From Pseudeuparius sepicola (lineage: Eukaryota; Arthropoda; Insecta; Coleoptera; Anthribidae): 64,000 nucleotides of DNA. Below, one piece after another: positions 54,271 to 64,000 of this stretch. The notes under the pieces are model-generated. The model had not been told where the DNA came from. It was given only the letters and a program-made list of their open reading frames with translations, and made no database searches. The stretch is taken from positions 41,075,787 to 41,139,786 of the forward strand of contig OY987298.1 in the NCBI GenBank assembly GCA_963920635.1. Direction: 5' to 3'. Position 1 is the first letter of the stretch, and every line of letters starts with the position of its first letter. A program made the translations under genes and the position numbers.

Positions 54271-54919
54271 TACATTACAAATTTGTAAGACCCCTTCTGC
54301 CTCATTGTCACCATCCCTTATTTTATTAAAATGTGTGATCCAGCAAGAAATGGCCACCGTAAATAGTTTTTTTTTTGGTAGAACCTTATTTTTCATCGGA
54401 TTTGATTTATTTTACCATCGTATTGCTAAGTGAAAGGGCTTTCCAATAAAGTATCACAAATGATATGATCCCATAAAAAAATACGGGTTATGGCTACGGG
54501 GCAGAGAGGGTAAGTTTTGCTTTGAAAAATAAAATTTCATTCAACAAGTGTGGATGGAATTGCATTATGAATATTATAGTATGAAATCATTTACCAAACT
54601 GTTGTACTGTTGGAGTTTCGGGAAAATACCTACGTTGATAAAATACATAGGAAAGTAAATTGTTCTACACTCTGTGCTATATATTTCTACAATGAAAATA
54701 CTTTATTTTCAGAATAATTGTACATTATTTCGTTTCATTCTTCTTCCAACAATACCATTTTTACAAGCTTTTATTTAACTTCACCTGTTATAATAGTATG
54801 TATGTGTCGAATCTTGCAAGCTGAATTAGAACCACTTCCTGACATCTGATTGGGCTGAAATTTTGCATACACCGTTAGTTCCGCTGACAATACAATATGC
54901 AATACTCAATATTGTAATA
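54271..54919. other. AT-rich spacer
   Basis: AT-rich; nothing recognised. Confidence 0.5.
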
Positions 54920-55330
54920 CTTTCAAAATGGACGCCGCTCCAAGATGGCGGATGATGTATTTTTTATCAACCCTTTTAATATGGGTATAAAATTAAACGG
55001 CTTGAAGAGTAGAAAACGAAAAAGTTAGTGATATCACACTAAATTCAATATGGCCGCCGCTACAAGATGGCGGATGATGTATTTTTTGTCAACCTTCTTA
55101 ATATGGATATCAAATGAAAGGGCTTGAAGAGTAGAAAACGAAAAAGTCAGTTACATCACTAATTCAATAATAATATGGCCGCCGCTCCAAGATGGCGGAT
55201 TACTTATTCGATACTCAACATGGGTATCAAATGAAAGGGCTCGACGGGTAGAAAACAATAAGGTGAATGACTTCATACGAAATCCGATATGGCGGCCAAC
55301 CGAAGATGACGGGCTAAATTTTTTTACCAC
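54920..55330. repeat. Tandem repeat of ~120 bp with AAGATGGCGG boxes
   Basis: Four copies spaced 114-125 bp (anchor ATGG at 54928, 55050, 55175, 55289). Each begins ATGGMCGCCGCTNCAAGATGGCGG (the fourth is diverged) and contains a TATGGGTATCAAATGAAAGG-type stretch. The AAGATGGCGG box matches the binding site of YY1/Pho zinc-finger proteins. Confidence 0.85.
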
Positions 55331-55780
55331 CCTCCTGACATGGGAATCAAATAGGTACTAAAAAGCATACAAAAAATTAAAATAAAAACCTTTTTAAAAA
55401 CAGCTTTTATTTAAGCCATGTACTAAAACGAATAAAATAAGTTTAGGCTTCGTTAAGATATATCAAGTTTTTGCATATTGAAAAGCTTGTCGCTCAAATT
55501 GTAAAGAAAAAATGCATACTTTGGCAAATAGGTACTTGCTTATTATCCAATCACGGTCTAATAAAATTGATTGGTACCTACTTTCATCAACATTTCTCGT
55601 GACAAGCTTTTCAATTTGCAAAAACTTGTGGCAATTTGGAATTGAATTATCTTAACGAAAACCTAAACTAATTTTAAATTCTTCTATCGTCCTGGTCGTA
55701 ACATTCGTTATTTCGTAATAATAATCCCGGGAATCGACCACATTTTACATAAGTTTATTTTCCAAAACATATAGGTACAG

Positions 55781-55819
55781 TAGTTTACGCGTTTCTGCAA
55801 AATACCATCATCAGAACTA
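55781..55819 (-). ncRNA. Hammerhead-like motif 3b (left palindrome arm)
   Basis: The minus strand has UAGUU-CUGAUGA-stem-GAAACGCGUA-AACUA, the inverted copy of motif 3a. Stem II is weakened by two changes (UGGUAUUUUGCA), so it is probably less active or inactive. Confidence 0.45.
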
Positions 55820-56102
55820 TATACTTATATTATTTATAACATTAAACCTTTCACTATAAAAAAGAGAACAACAATATAAAAACTTATAACTCCAAAAGGT
55901 AGTATTGAGCACTTACATTTATAAATAATATGTGTCGAGAATTTTAACTTTTTAATTTGGTGTTTACTTCTCGACACATATTATTTATAAATGTAAGTAC
56001 TCAATACTACCTTTTGGAGTTATAAGTTTTTTTATATTGTTGTTCTCTTTTTTATAGTGTTATAAATAATATAAGTATATAGTTCTAAATAATATAAGTA
56101 TA

Positions 56103-56141
56103 TAGTTCTGATGATGGCATTTTGCCGAAACGCGTAAACTA
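56103..56141 (+). ncRNA. Hammerhead-like motif 3a (right palindrome arm)
   Basis: Best match in the window: stem I UAGUU/AACUA (5 bp), core CUGAUGA, stem II GGCA-UUU-UGCC, GAAA, stem III palindrome ACGCGU, cleavage triplet GUA. All conserved core bases are present. Stem III can pair only between two RNAs or between two tandem copies. Such type I motifs are reported from Penelope-like elements. Confidence 0.6.
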
Positions 56142-56290
56142 CTGTACCTATATGTTTTGAAAAATAAACTTATGTAAAATGTGGTCGACTCCCAGGATTA
56201 TTATTACGAAATAAACTAATTTTATACGTTACATGGTTTAAATAAAATCTTGTTTTTAAAAAGGATTTTTTTAATTTTCAATTTTATTAA

Positions 56291-57256
56291 GCAGCCAATT
56301 TCAGCCCAATAATTATGATATTTAACCCTCTGTATGTTTGAGAAACCAATAATACAAATTGCTTAATAGCTTTAGGATTTTGTTTCCGCCAGACAAGAGA
56401 ATTTCATTTTTATGATATACCTAGGCATAGTACCTAATTTTCAATATTTTTTTCTAAACGGGTTAGTGATTAAGGTTTTTATTCAGAAATAAGTTGGATA
56501 TACCAACTCATTTTTTATGAAGTAAAAATTTCAATGTCTAAATAAAAATGTTATATTAACTACCTGAACTCTATATCCGTAATCCAAAATTGTATGATAA
56601 ATAATAGCATTCACTAATTTCCAATAATTGTAACCAAAATGGATAGATCTAAGAAACATTATGTATACATGTAAATTTATTTTCTCCACGACCATTCGTG
56701 AATGTAAGTATTCTAAAATCATTTTTAATAATATAACTTAAAAATTCTCACTCTAGAGCGAGATGATTTATTCTTAAATACTTGCTTCTCGAGTGTTTTG
56801 CATGTATTTCCAGGATCTTAATATATAATTTTTGTAATCTATTGCACATAAATAAACAATATAATAATAGGGATACTAATATTTCGTACTAATAATAATA
56901 AATCATTGCATTATTTTATATATTTTCATTCCACAACAAGACAATAAATGAATATACGCTAATCGAACTAAACACAGCATAGAGTGCCATGGATTTCAAG
57001 ACTGTCAACCTCGCTGTCAGCAATAGAGGCGTGGGGGTGCGCGTCATAATAAGTATTTTCGAACGTGTTTTAAGTTAAATAAAATGAGTGAAAAATCGAG
57101 TAATTTTGATATGGAATTTGATAATACTCCACCTGAAATTACAAATTGTGCAAATAATATACCTAAGTGAGAATCTGCTCGTTTTGTTCAAATTTAATTC
57201 GTGGAGAATAATTACATTCACGAATGGTCGTGGAGAAAATACAGTCTGTTACTCGG
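56291..57256. repeat. AT-rich region with a split inverted repeat
   Basis: TTTTCTCCACGACCATTCGT (about 56682) recurs inverted at about 57205-57243, some 500 bp away, giving ~35 bp of dyad. In between, at 57084, an ATG starts a short open run rich in Asp, Glu and Asn that meets a donor-like AAGTGAGA at 57168; no family recognised. Confidence 0.4.
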
Positions 57257-57351
57257 TTAGAATGAAAAAATTCGATACTCGTGGTTCCTCACGCTCGCTA
57301 ACGTTCGCGTTCGGAATCTTCCACTCGTATCGAATTTTTTCATCCTAACCT
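57257..57351. repeat. Short hairpin
   Basis: GGTTAGAATGAAAAAATTCG and its inverted copy enclose about 35 bases of CG-rich loop. Arms ~30 bp. Confidence 0.6.
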
Positions 57352-57829
57352 CATTACAGAATCTACTATTATGTAAACATAAAATCGCTTTGAACAAAAT
57401 TATTTCCGAAATATGCAAAATATAAATACAGAATTTGCGGCTGCTGTAAAACGGTTAGGGCTATCATCCGCAATTCTACGGCGCCAACTGTGGGAACATA
57501 GCAAATATTTATAGCCTATTTTATACTTAATTAAATTTCTACTGTGGCTATGAGCAGAAAAGACAGAAGCTCTTCTCAATTGCTGCTGCGACATCAAGCT
57601 AATACAAGCGTTCCGCGAATTCAGAGCCGACTTCAAAAAAAGCCCTATGTTGAATAAACTGGCAACAAGGCTAATTTTAGTTGATTTTAAGAATTTAACC
57701 TATGCTGAATGGTATCATTGGGGATTACTACGACGTGACGAGGCAATATATATCTCTGTGCGAATAGACTGCCCGGAGTGTTATGGTGACAGTTTTTTTA
57801 TAACCTTGTTCTCGACCTATATACTAGCC
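57352..57829. other. Unassigned spacer
   Basis: Mixed composition; nothing recognised. Confidence 0.4.
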
Positions 57830-59455
57830 CAGTGAAATAATGCAAAATTAGGACAATCGAGGGAAAAAATTCCTAGAGAGTTGATTTTTTTTAAAACGCT
57901 TTCTTTTCACTTGGGTAGACATATATCAAAAGTCCCCGAGGGTGGGGGGGTGAGCTCGAGGTAGGGGTTAAAGTTACCATTTTTCAGTTTTTCGCTTAAA
58001 TCTCGAAAAGGATCACTCCTATCGATTTTAATAATTTATAACAATTAAAGCCAACAAAATTTTATGCAAAAATGGCCCTATGTACTTTTGTCGTAGAACT
58101 AACCGTAAGCAAGCTACGGGCTTTTGAAGTTTGGATTTATAAAAATCCCCATTTTTTCTCCCACGGATACAGGAATATGCGACAATTTGGCAACGCAGCA
58201 CTCCTTGCACAACAATTTTATCCGCGCTGTCGCTAAGCTCTTTATTTTTCGGTTCGGACAGTATCTCGAAGAACATCGTAGCGTTCACGTGTGGCCGTTT
58301 TGTTGCTTTTTTTGTTTAGTTTCGTATTTAGTTGCCAATCGCGTCGTGGTGTGTGTGCCGAGATCGTGACTTTAGTTCCACCCCCGCTACATAATGGCTA
58401 AGAGGTGCTTGGTATGTGATGTACCTGTTGAGAGTGATAGGAGTGTTGTGCGTGAGAAAGGTATGGAAGGACTGTTTAAAGCCAGCATTGCAAGAAAGGA
58501 TGGCAAGAGCTAGGTTTTTGAGAACAAAACATGTGGAATTGTTCGCAACTCCTGTCGGAAGCGTTACACCAGGCCACAATCTGTCGCTTCCGATTTAAAA
58601 AACGCAGAAGTCGAGTCCCACAGCTCAGCAGGAAGCTGTCGACGATCCAAGGTTCCTACATTTCACGTCAAGACTAATTGTTTGATTTGCTGTGGTGCAA
58701 TTAATGCTGAGTTTTATCGAAAACAGAAAAAAAATCATTGTAAAAGCGGGAGGCAGTATTTCTGTTTTCTCTTGCCATTTCTTGCAATACTGGCTTTAAA
58801 CAGTCCTGCCATACCTTTCTCACGCACAACACTCTTAACACTCTCAACAGGTACATCACATACCAAGCACCTCTCAGCCATTATGTAGCGGGGGTGGAAC
58901 TAAAGTCACGATCTCGGCACACACAGTATGACGCGATTGGCAACTAAATACGAAACTAAACAAAAAAGCAACAAAACGGCCACACGTGAACGCTACGATG
59001 TTCTTCGAGATACTGTCCGAACCGAAAACATAAAGAGCTTAGAGACAGCGCGGATAAAATTGTTGTGCAAGGAGTGCTGCGTTGCCAAATTTTCGCCTAT
59101 TCCTGTATCCGTGGGGGAAAAATGGGGATTTTTTCTAAATCCAAACTTCAAAAGCCCGTAGCTTGCTTACGGTTACTCGGGTTAGTCCTACGACAAAAGT
59201 GCATAGAACCATTTTTGTAGAAAATTTTGTTAGTTTTAATTGTTATAAATTATGAAAATCGATAGGAGTGATCGTTTTCGAGATTTAAGCGAAAAACTGA
59301 AAAATGGTACCTTTAACCCCCACCCCCTCCTCGAGATCACCCCCCAACCTCGGGGACTTTTTGTATATGTCTACCCAAGTGAAAAGAAAGCGTTTAAAAA
59401 AAATCCACTCTCTAGGAATTTTTTCCACCGATTTGCTTAATTTGACTGAGCTATA
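57830..59455. mobile_element. Large foldback element with ~670-bp arms
   Basis: 57840-58510 and 58762-59450 are inverted copies at roughly 90-95 % identity by eye. Both arms contain the same gene start: the left arm reads inward from an ATG at 58394, and the right arm holds the mirrored copy. The unique centre (58511-58761) continues the left frame. Target duplication unclear. It looks like a head-to-head duplication of the 5' part of a transposon. Confidence 0.8.
58394..58757 (+). pseudogene. Cys-rich N-terminal ORF of a transposon
   Basis: From ATG at 58394: C-L-V-C in the first ten residues, R-E-K-G, a stop (TAG at 58511), then in the same frame N-S-C-R-K-R-Y-T-R, C-L-I-C-C-G and E-F-Y-R-K-Q-K. 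The Cys pairs and the S-C-R-K-R-Y element resemble the zinc-binding N-terminus of an insect transposon-encoded protein family that I cannot name. One stop and truncation by the right arm show it is not functional. Confidence 0.5.
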
Positions 59456-59910
59456 CTGAAAAAGTCACAGTTGGAAGTGAAGAGGCGAGAGGGGATAATT
59501 TTATCGGTTCCTTGTATGATTTACCAAAACAAAAGCGCATAGAATTCGATACTGCTCCGGGTCGGCGTTTTCGACTGCGAAACATCGAAACAAATGGACC
59601 ACTCGACGCCGCCGCCGCTCGCCCCGAGGGCCGGCGCGGCACTCCATCGCCGCCCCCCGAACGCTCCACTTCGGGCGAGGGCGCTTAATGCATTCCGGGC
59701 CGGTGGCCGGGCGCTGCGAGGCGCGCCATGAATGAAATGGCACGAAAAAATGTTAATGGAGTGGCGGGGGTTGGATTAATTGCCGTCGCGGACGGGCATT
59801 GCGCGTGTCATTTGGCCGCTTCCGTCCCCACAGGCCCCGAAAATTAAAAACACCCCCACGGAAATGAGTTTTGGCGCCACCCGAAGCGCCACTTAGACGC
59901 CAGGTCCAGT
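59456..59910. other. GC-rich island, candidate conserved noncoding DNA
   Basis: Strongly GC-rich compared with the window. Between 59690 and 59900 it contains GGATTAATTGCC (a paired-type homeodomain site), TTAATG and CATGAATGAAATGG. No open frame with a recognised domain, no repeat. It could be an enhancer of a neighbouring host gene. Confidence 0.35.
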
Positions 59911-61147
59911 CTGCTAAGTCGTTTTAACTCTCTTCTCTGGTCATCCCAAAAATGATCCAGATCAAGAACCTGAAGGGACTTAAAAGATAATTTAGCATCT
60001 TTGGTTTCTTCATTGCTCTAATTTTAGAATATCTAAGGTGAGATGGAGGAAACTAGATAATTTTTTAAAAGTACCTACCTATCTTAGATGATTTTTTATC
60101 ATCATGCTAGGTACTTAACAGATCTACCCTACTTAAGTTTAGATACAACATCGAAACTTTTCTAAAAGTATCCAAGAAAAGATAAATCTCAACTGGACAC
60201 TAAAGGGATCCAAGATAATCAAGCACTATATTTGATCTTAGATCTTTGAATTGATATATTTTTTAAAGATTTTCTCAGATCTGTTTCCCTATAAATCCAT
60301 CCATTATTCGTTCATTCCCCGTTCATTTGTCCATTCAATTTTTGTCCTATAGTCGGTGTCACGTGTACCAGTCTCGTATGGCATAGAATGTTGAGCATAA
60401 TAATTATCGATTGACTACGTCGAATAGAATAATAATTGGTTTGTTTGTTCGAATTTTGTTAGCTTCTTAACAGATATAGTATAGCTTGGGGAACATTTTG
60501 ACGATTTCAACGAAAACGGTTGATTTCATCTTTATGAAACTTTCGTTGAAAAATTAAAAGGTGCGCTAAAGTGATGAACCAACAACGTCAAAACGATAAC
60601 CTCAAAAAAGTTGAGAGTAATAGCACGAACCAAAAATGGCGCATGTGGCGCCTTCTGCGAGATACGTAGTAACTGACATCTTCAGCTGATTCGCCGTCCA
60701 AAAAAACAGAGCAGAGCCAAATTTCAGTACATCAGTTTGATTATTTCGGTAAATAAAGCCGTAATTCAATTTAAAAAACAGAACAATCACCCTGCATATA
60801 TTATTAGGAAATATTCCAACAAAAATCACAAATCCGTCAGATTTTAAATTCCAACACCTTTCTTGACATTTAATTGTCTCTGACCAGTTGGGCACTTTCT
60901 GTTGGAATAAACCGATTTTATAAGTAAGGCACTTAAGCCTTGTATCTATATCTAATTACTTCATTGATTGCACTGAAAGGGGTAAATAATTTTTGCACAA
61001 TTTCACCAACCTAACGTAATCCTCCTACATATGCTATTAAATAATTCCTGGATGAAACACTCGGCCTAACCATATGTGGTATGTGGGAAATGATTTCGCA
61101 GCGCCCTGGAATAATTTTCCATCCCCAGCTCTCCACTTTCGCAAATG
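59911..61147. other. Unassigned stretch
   Basis: AT-rich. The minus-strand frame 60602-60895 has no recognised domain. Nothing else seen. Confidence 0.4.
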
Positions 61148-61740
61148 TACAGGGTGTCCAATTTAAGTCTCCCACTAGGCCGCACTAGGCATATAACTTT
61201 TTAATTTTTACTAGTACAAAAAAGTTGCAAATAAAAGCTGCAGGGAATTTTATGCAGTAAATAGCAAAAAATGATATTCAGGGTGTTTTTCAATTACTTG
61301 TAAAACCAAACTTATGTTCTTTAAAACCGTATAAAGGCATTTTTCCATTTTTGAGATCTGCTGGTCACGGTAATCAAAATGATATAAAACTTTGTATCGG
61401 GTGGTATGAATAAAAACGAAGTACTTGCTAGTACTACAAGTATTAGTATCTTCTACCTAGTATTACTTCACCTGTCAGAGAACTACGGAAATGTAGTATC
61501 TACTTCGTTTTAAAGTAAATACTAGGTAGAAGATACTAATACTTGTAGTAGTAGCAAGTACTTCGTTTTTATTCATACCACCCATTTATCTTTTACCGTT
61601 TTTGAAATATTACGTTTTCATTTTTTTTTTTCTAAAATTATTTAACTCGAATTTGTGGATCTCGTGATAAATATAGAAGATCAATGCAGTAACCAAAAAT
61701 ATTTTTTAAACAAGGGAATAACATAATAACATGATAAAAT
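61148..61740. mobile_element. Diverged foldback-family copy with nested MITE
   Basis: TACAGGGTGTCCAATTTAAG at 61148 is a family-type terminus. From 61300 to 61720 the sequence follows the arm of the element at 806-1639 (e.g. ATTTTTGAGATCTGCTGG, GGATCTCGTGATAAA). The inverted second arm is missing or lost. A hairpin is inserted at 61399-61583. Confidence 0.6.
61399..61583. mobile_element. Hairpin MITE, 185 bp
   Basis: Begins GGGTGGTATGAATAAAAACG and ends with its complement; the arms are about 64 bp with few mismatches. Comparison with the uninterrupted arm at 1000-1025 shows it to be an insertion. Confidence 0.75.
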
Positions 61741-62950
61741 AAAATCCAAAAATGCCATTCTTCATAAGAACAATAATTTGCTTGCCTTAACACCCTCTGA
61801 AAATATAGCTATTTGTTAGGTTTAATAAACCTACAGACGTTCAAAAATTTTAAAATTTAAAAACAAGAAAACAAATTATTCAAGTCAAAATTTACCATAG
61901 CCACAAGTTGAATTCCGTATGGAATAGATACGTCTTGAACGCCTAAAAAATAGCATGTTTATTGTATTATTAAAATGGCATTAATTGTTTTTTATTATGA
62001 AGAAAATTTTACATTATTTTATGTGTGTTAATTTTTGTTCTATTTGGGGTAACCACCTGCCATTGAAGTTGTGGATATTTGGCGGAGTGAAATACATCTA
62101 AAAAAAATTTTCTGCGGGCAACGATTGTTTTTAATAACACAAAAGTTTTGCAAAAATTATATATTTATGTTAACGCCGGTGCGATGACTTAAAAAATGAC
62201 TTATTTTGTTTAACTCTTAATTCACTGGTTTGGACAGCTCGTCGAATGGCACACAAAGTAACTTGTAGTAGGAACTAACAGAACTTGAATGAATATGGAC
62301 GTTAAAAGACGAAAGACTAGACTAGACTCTATGGGTTTGGAGCTTGGGGGATTTATAGGAGACAAAATCCTTTGGCAAGATTCTATAGAGATAAAATAAA
62401 AATAACATTGATTTATGAACAAGATATTAGATACAGGTTTTAAATTATATATACTATTAAAAATTTTAAACCACTAATTCAGTGTAAGTCGAGGTGTAAG
62501 TATTTATTATACACCATATGACACAACCTGGGAAACAATTTAATTAAGTACGAATTTATAGGTAAATACTTATATATTTTAATAAAGTGTCGGTTAACCA
62601 GACTAACCGACCCCCGGGCTGCCCAAAACAAACGCCATCACCGGCAAGATATGAATATTCTGTATGCGTTGGCCGAGAGTGGTGAAACTGAAACTAAGCA
62701 TATTCCGACTGATGGAGCAGATCGGTGATGGAAGTGAAATTCAATTACCATTATCTGTTATTAGCAGAAATACGTAAGTATTTCCGTATAATCTACAATG
62801 TATGAAAAACAAATTTAAAATTATTTACTGGATTCAACACTGATGAAGTAGGTACCCGCAAGGTAATTCCAGCTCTGCAATTTTTTATTTTTCGACCTAG
62901 GGAAAAATGGTAGGTAAACACAAAAATTTTAGGGAATTTTCTCGCAAGTC
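61741..62950. other. Unassigned stretch
   Basis: AT-rich, with a GC-richer patch at 62590-62740. No gene recognised. Confidence 0.4.
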
Positions 62951-63890
62951 TAATGGGACTATCAGGGGACACGTGTGTACGATGTTTTTAAACGGAACAC
63001 CATATATACTTTTACTCACTATGGTGGTTAAAACTATATAAAACAGGTAATTTTACCGTTTTTGAAATGTTTCACTTTTAAGTTTTATTTGAACGTGGAT
63101 TTGTGAAGCTCGTGGAAAAGACTGACATAAAAATGTTTCAGCCAAGGAAATTACATATTCAAACTCTCGAATGTTAGGAAAGTTTTGAGATTTTACCGAG
63201 AAGCATAAATCTATTTTATTTGCGGAATACCTGTCAGCAAAATCTGAAACAGCTTCTAATGTTTTGGAATTTTATTATAATATTTCTTTGGTTTACATCT
63301 TTATTACCAGTCGGAGTAAACTCGAAAATAATGTTACTCGTATGGATCGATGAAGATAAATGTGATGAATACATTTTAGAATTAGAATATTGTCCAAACT
63401 TATTGACACTCATAGTGGATATGATGATAATTTTGACTCGCCCTTGTATTTATATTAGCGAATAATGTTAGCTTCTCTTAACTCATTGATAATAGCAACA
63501 ATTTCATTATCGTGAGAGGTGTTTCCAGCATGATTAGAGGCTACGAGGAGTCTTAATCTATCTATCAACTCATTTTTCATTTCAGTTAATTTTCATTCAA
63601 ATCCACAAATTCACGTTAAATAAATTTAGTAGGTATATAATTTTAAAAGGGAATTTCGTAGGTATATAATTTTAAAAGGGAACATCCTGAAAAGTTAATT
63701 AGCATCATATCAGAAAAAAATATTATTAGTTTTTTAAAATATTTCGAATACCTACTTTAGCTCAAAGAAGGTTATGCTGTTGTATCGTTTAGGTATATGT
63801 CAAATTTGACATTTTGGCAACTTTCCTGCACACACTGTATAATGGCGTGAAGTTATATGGGCGCTCCATTAACAAAAAACATAAGTTTAT
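62951..63890. mobile_element. Diverged copy of the foldback family
   Basis: The left side (AAACGGAACACCATATATAC, then TTACCGTTTTTGAAATGTTT near 63050) and the right side (CGCTCCATTAACAAAAAACA near 63860) correspond to the outer and inner arm parts of the 806-1639 element in opposite orientations. Heavily diverged. The frame 63220-63465 inside has no known domain. Confidence 0.45.
63624..63680. repeat. 28-bp tandem duplication
   Basis: GTAGGTATATAATTTTAAAA with its flanks is present twice in direct succession. Confidence 0.85.
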
Positions 63891-64000
63891 TTCACCGACC
63901 AAGGATCTATTGATCGGAGGTTTGGTTAGTATCTTGACAACACTTTCTATCACGTGACTCGCAGGAAAACTCTTGTAATTCCCAATTTTCGCTAGGACCA

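Larger units (their letters stand above)
55375..56290. repeat. Compound large palindrome
   Basis: An inner inverted repeat spans 55708-56214 with arms near 240 bp around a ~25-bp centre. Outside it, 55375-55440 is inverted again at 56215-56280. Between these on the left lies a separate hairpin (55440-55670, ~70-bp arms, TTAGGCTTCGTTAAGATA and its complement), probably a MITE inserted into one arm. Hammerhead-like motifs sit in both inner arms. Confidence 0.8.

Noticed and set aside
54271..54280. 8-bp target duplication of the P-type element
   Set aside because: The flanks (TATAGATA left, TACATTAC right) do not match; not claimed.
53946..54314. 122-codon minus-strand frame at the right end of the P-type element
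   Set aside because: Runs through the GC-rich terminal repeat and out into the flank; not part of the spliced gene.
1..64000. tRNA, rRNA and CRISPR arrays
   Set aside because: Read through for A/B box pairs, conserved rRNA blocks and regularly spaced repeats; none found. The 20-bp and 9-bp arrays have no spacers.

Overview
The window looks like an intergenic or intronic stretch of an insect genome that is almost entirely built from mobile elements. The evidence is the AT-rich DNA with GT-AG introns, insect errantiviruses, a THAP/P-superfamily transposon, many TA-flanked foldback elements and insect-type DUF4817 and LINE fragments. I found no host protein-coding gene, rRNA, tRNA or CRISPR array. 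The insect order is not determined.

Layout. 1-8.9 kb: a piggyBac-like end, two large foldback elements, hammerhead-ribozyme-like motifs, transposase scraps and a 20-bp satellite. 8.9-13.8 kb: a heat-shock-like promoter motif, a hairpin element and a degraded jockey/CR1-type LINE. 13.8-22.5 kb: a young errantivirus (Ty3/Gypsy with env) inside that LINE, with identical 412-bp LTRs and a TGTA target duplication. Its gag and pol are open and its env is frameshifted. The C-terminus of Pol carries an ADP-ribose-hydrolase macrodomain of the TARG1/OARD1 type with both catalytic positions kept; this is the most striking item here. 24.5-30.8 kb: a DNA-transposon remnant, a double-ended foldback, a MULE scrap and a 3.15-kb pogo/Tigger element with decayed transposase. 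31-40 kb is mostly unexplained. 40.2-44.2 kb: a hAT deletion derivative, a GC-rich block with a 9-bp satellite and a piggyBac-like element with a nested mariner-type MITE.

44.2-47.9 kb: a second errantivirus reduced to gag, part of protease and the C-terminal env portion, between identical ~180-bp LTRs. It could only move with enzymes from a complete relative. 48.4-54.3 kb, minus strand: a P-superfamily element of about 5.9 kb with matching terminal repeats and a seven-exon transposase gene that stays open through all splice junctions (782 codons). Three MITEs sit in one of its introns. 54.9-56.3 kb: tandem repeats with AAGATGGCGG boxes and a large palindrome carrying a hammerhead-like motif in each arm. 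57.8-59.45 kb: a foldback element with ~670-bp arms facing a Cys-rich ORF. The remainder holds GC-rich islands that may be conserved noncoding DNA, plus diverged foldback copies.

The two errantiviruses share the same gag-pol frameshift signal (A AAT TTT) and layout. The many long hairpins would, if transcribed, be natural sources of double-stranded RNA. All family calls are from reading motifs by eye; no database search was run.
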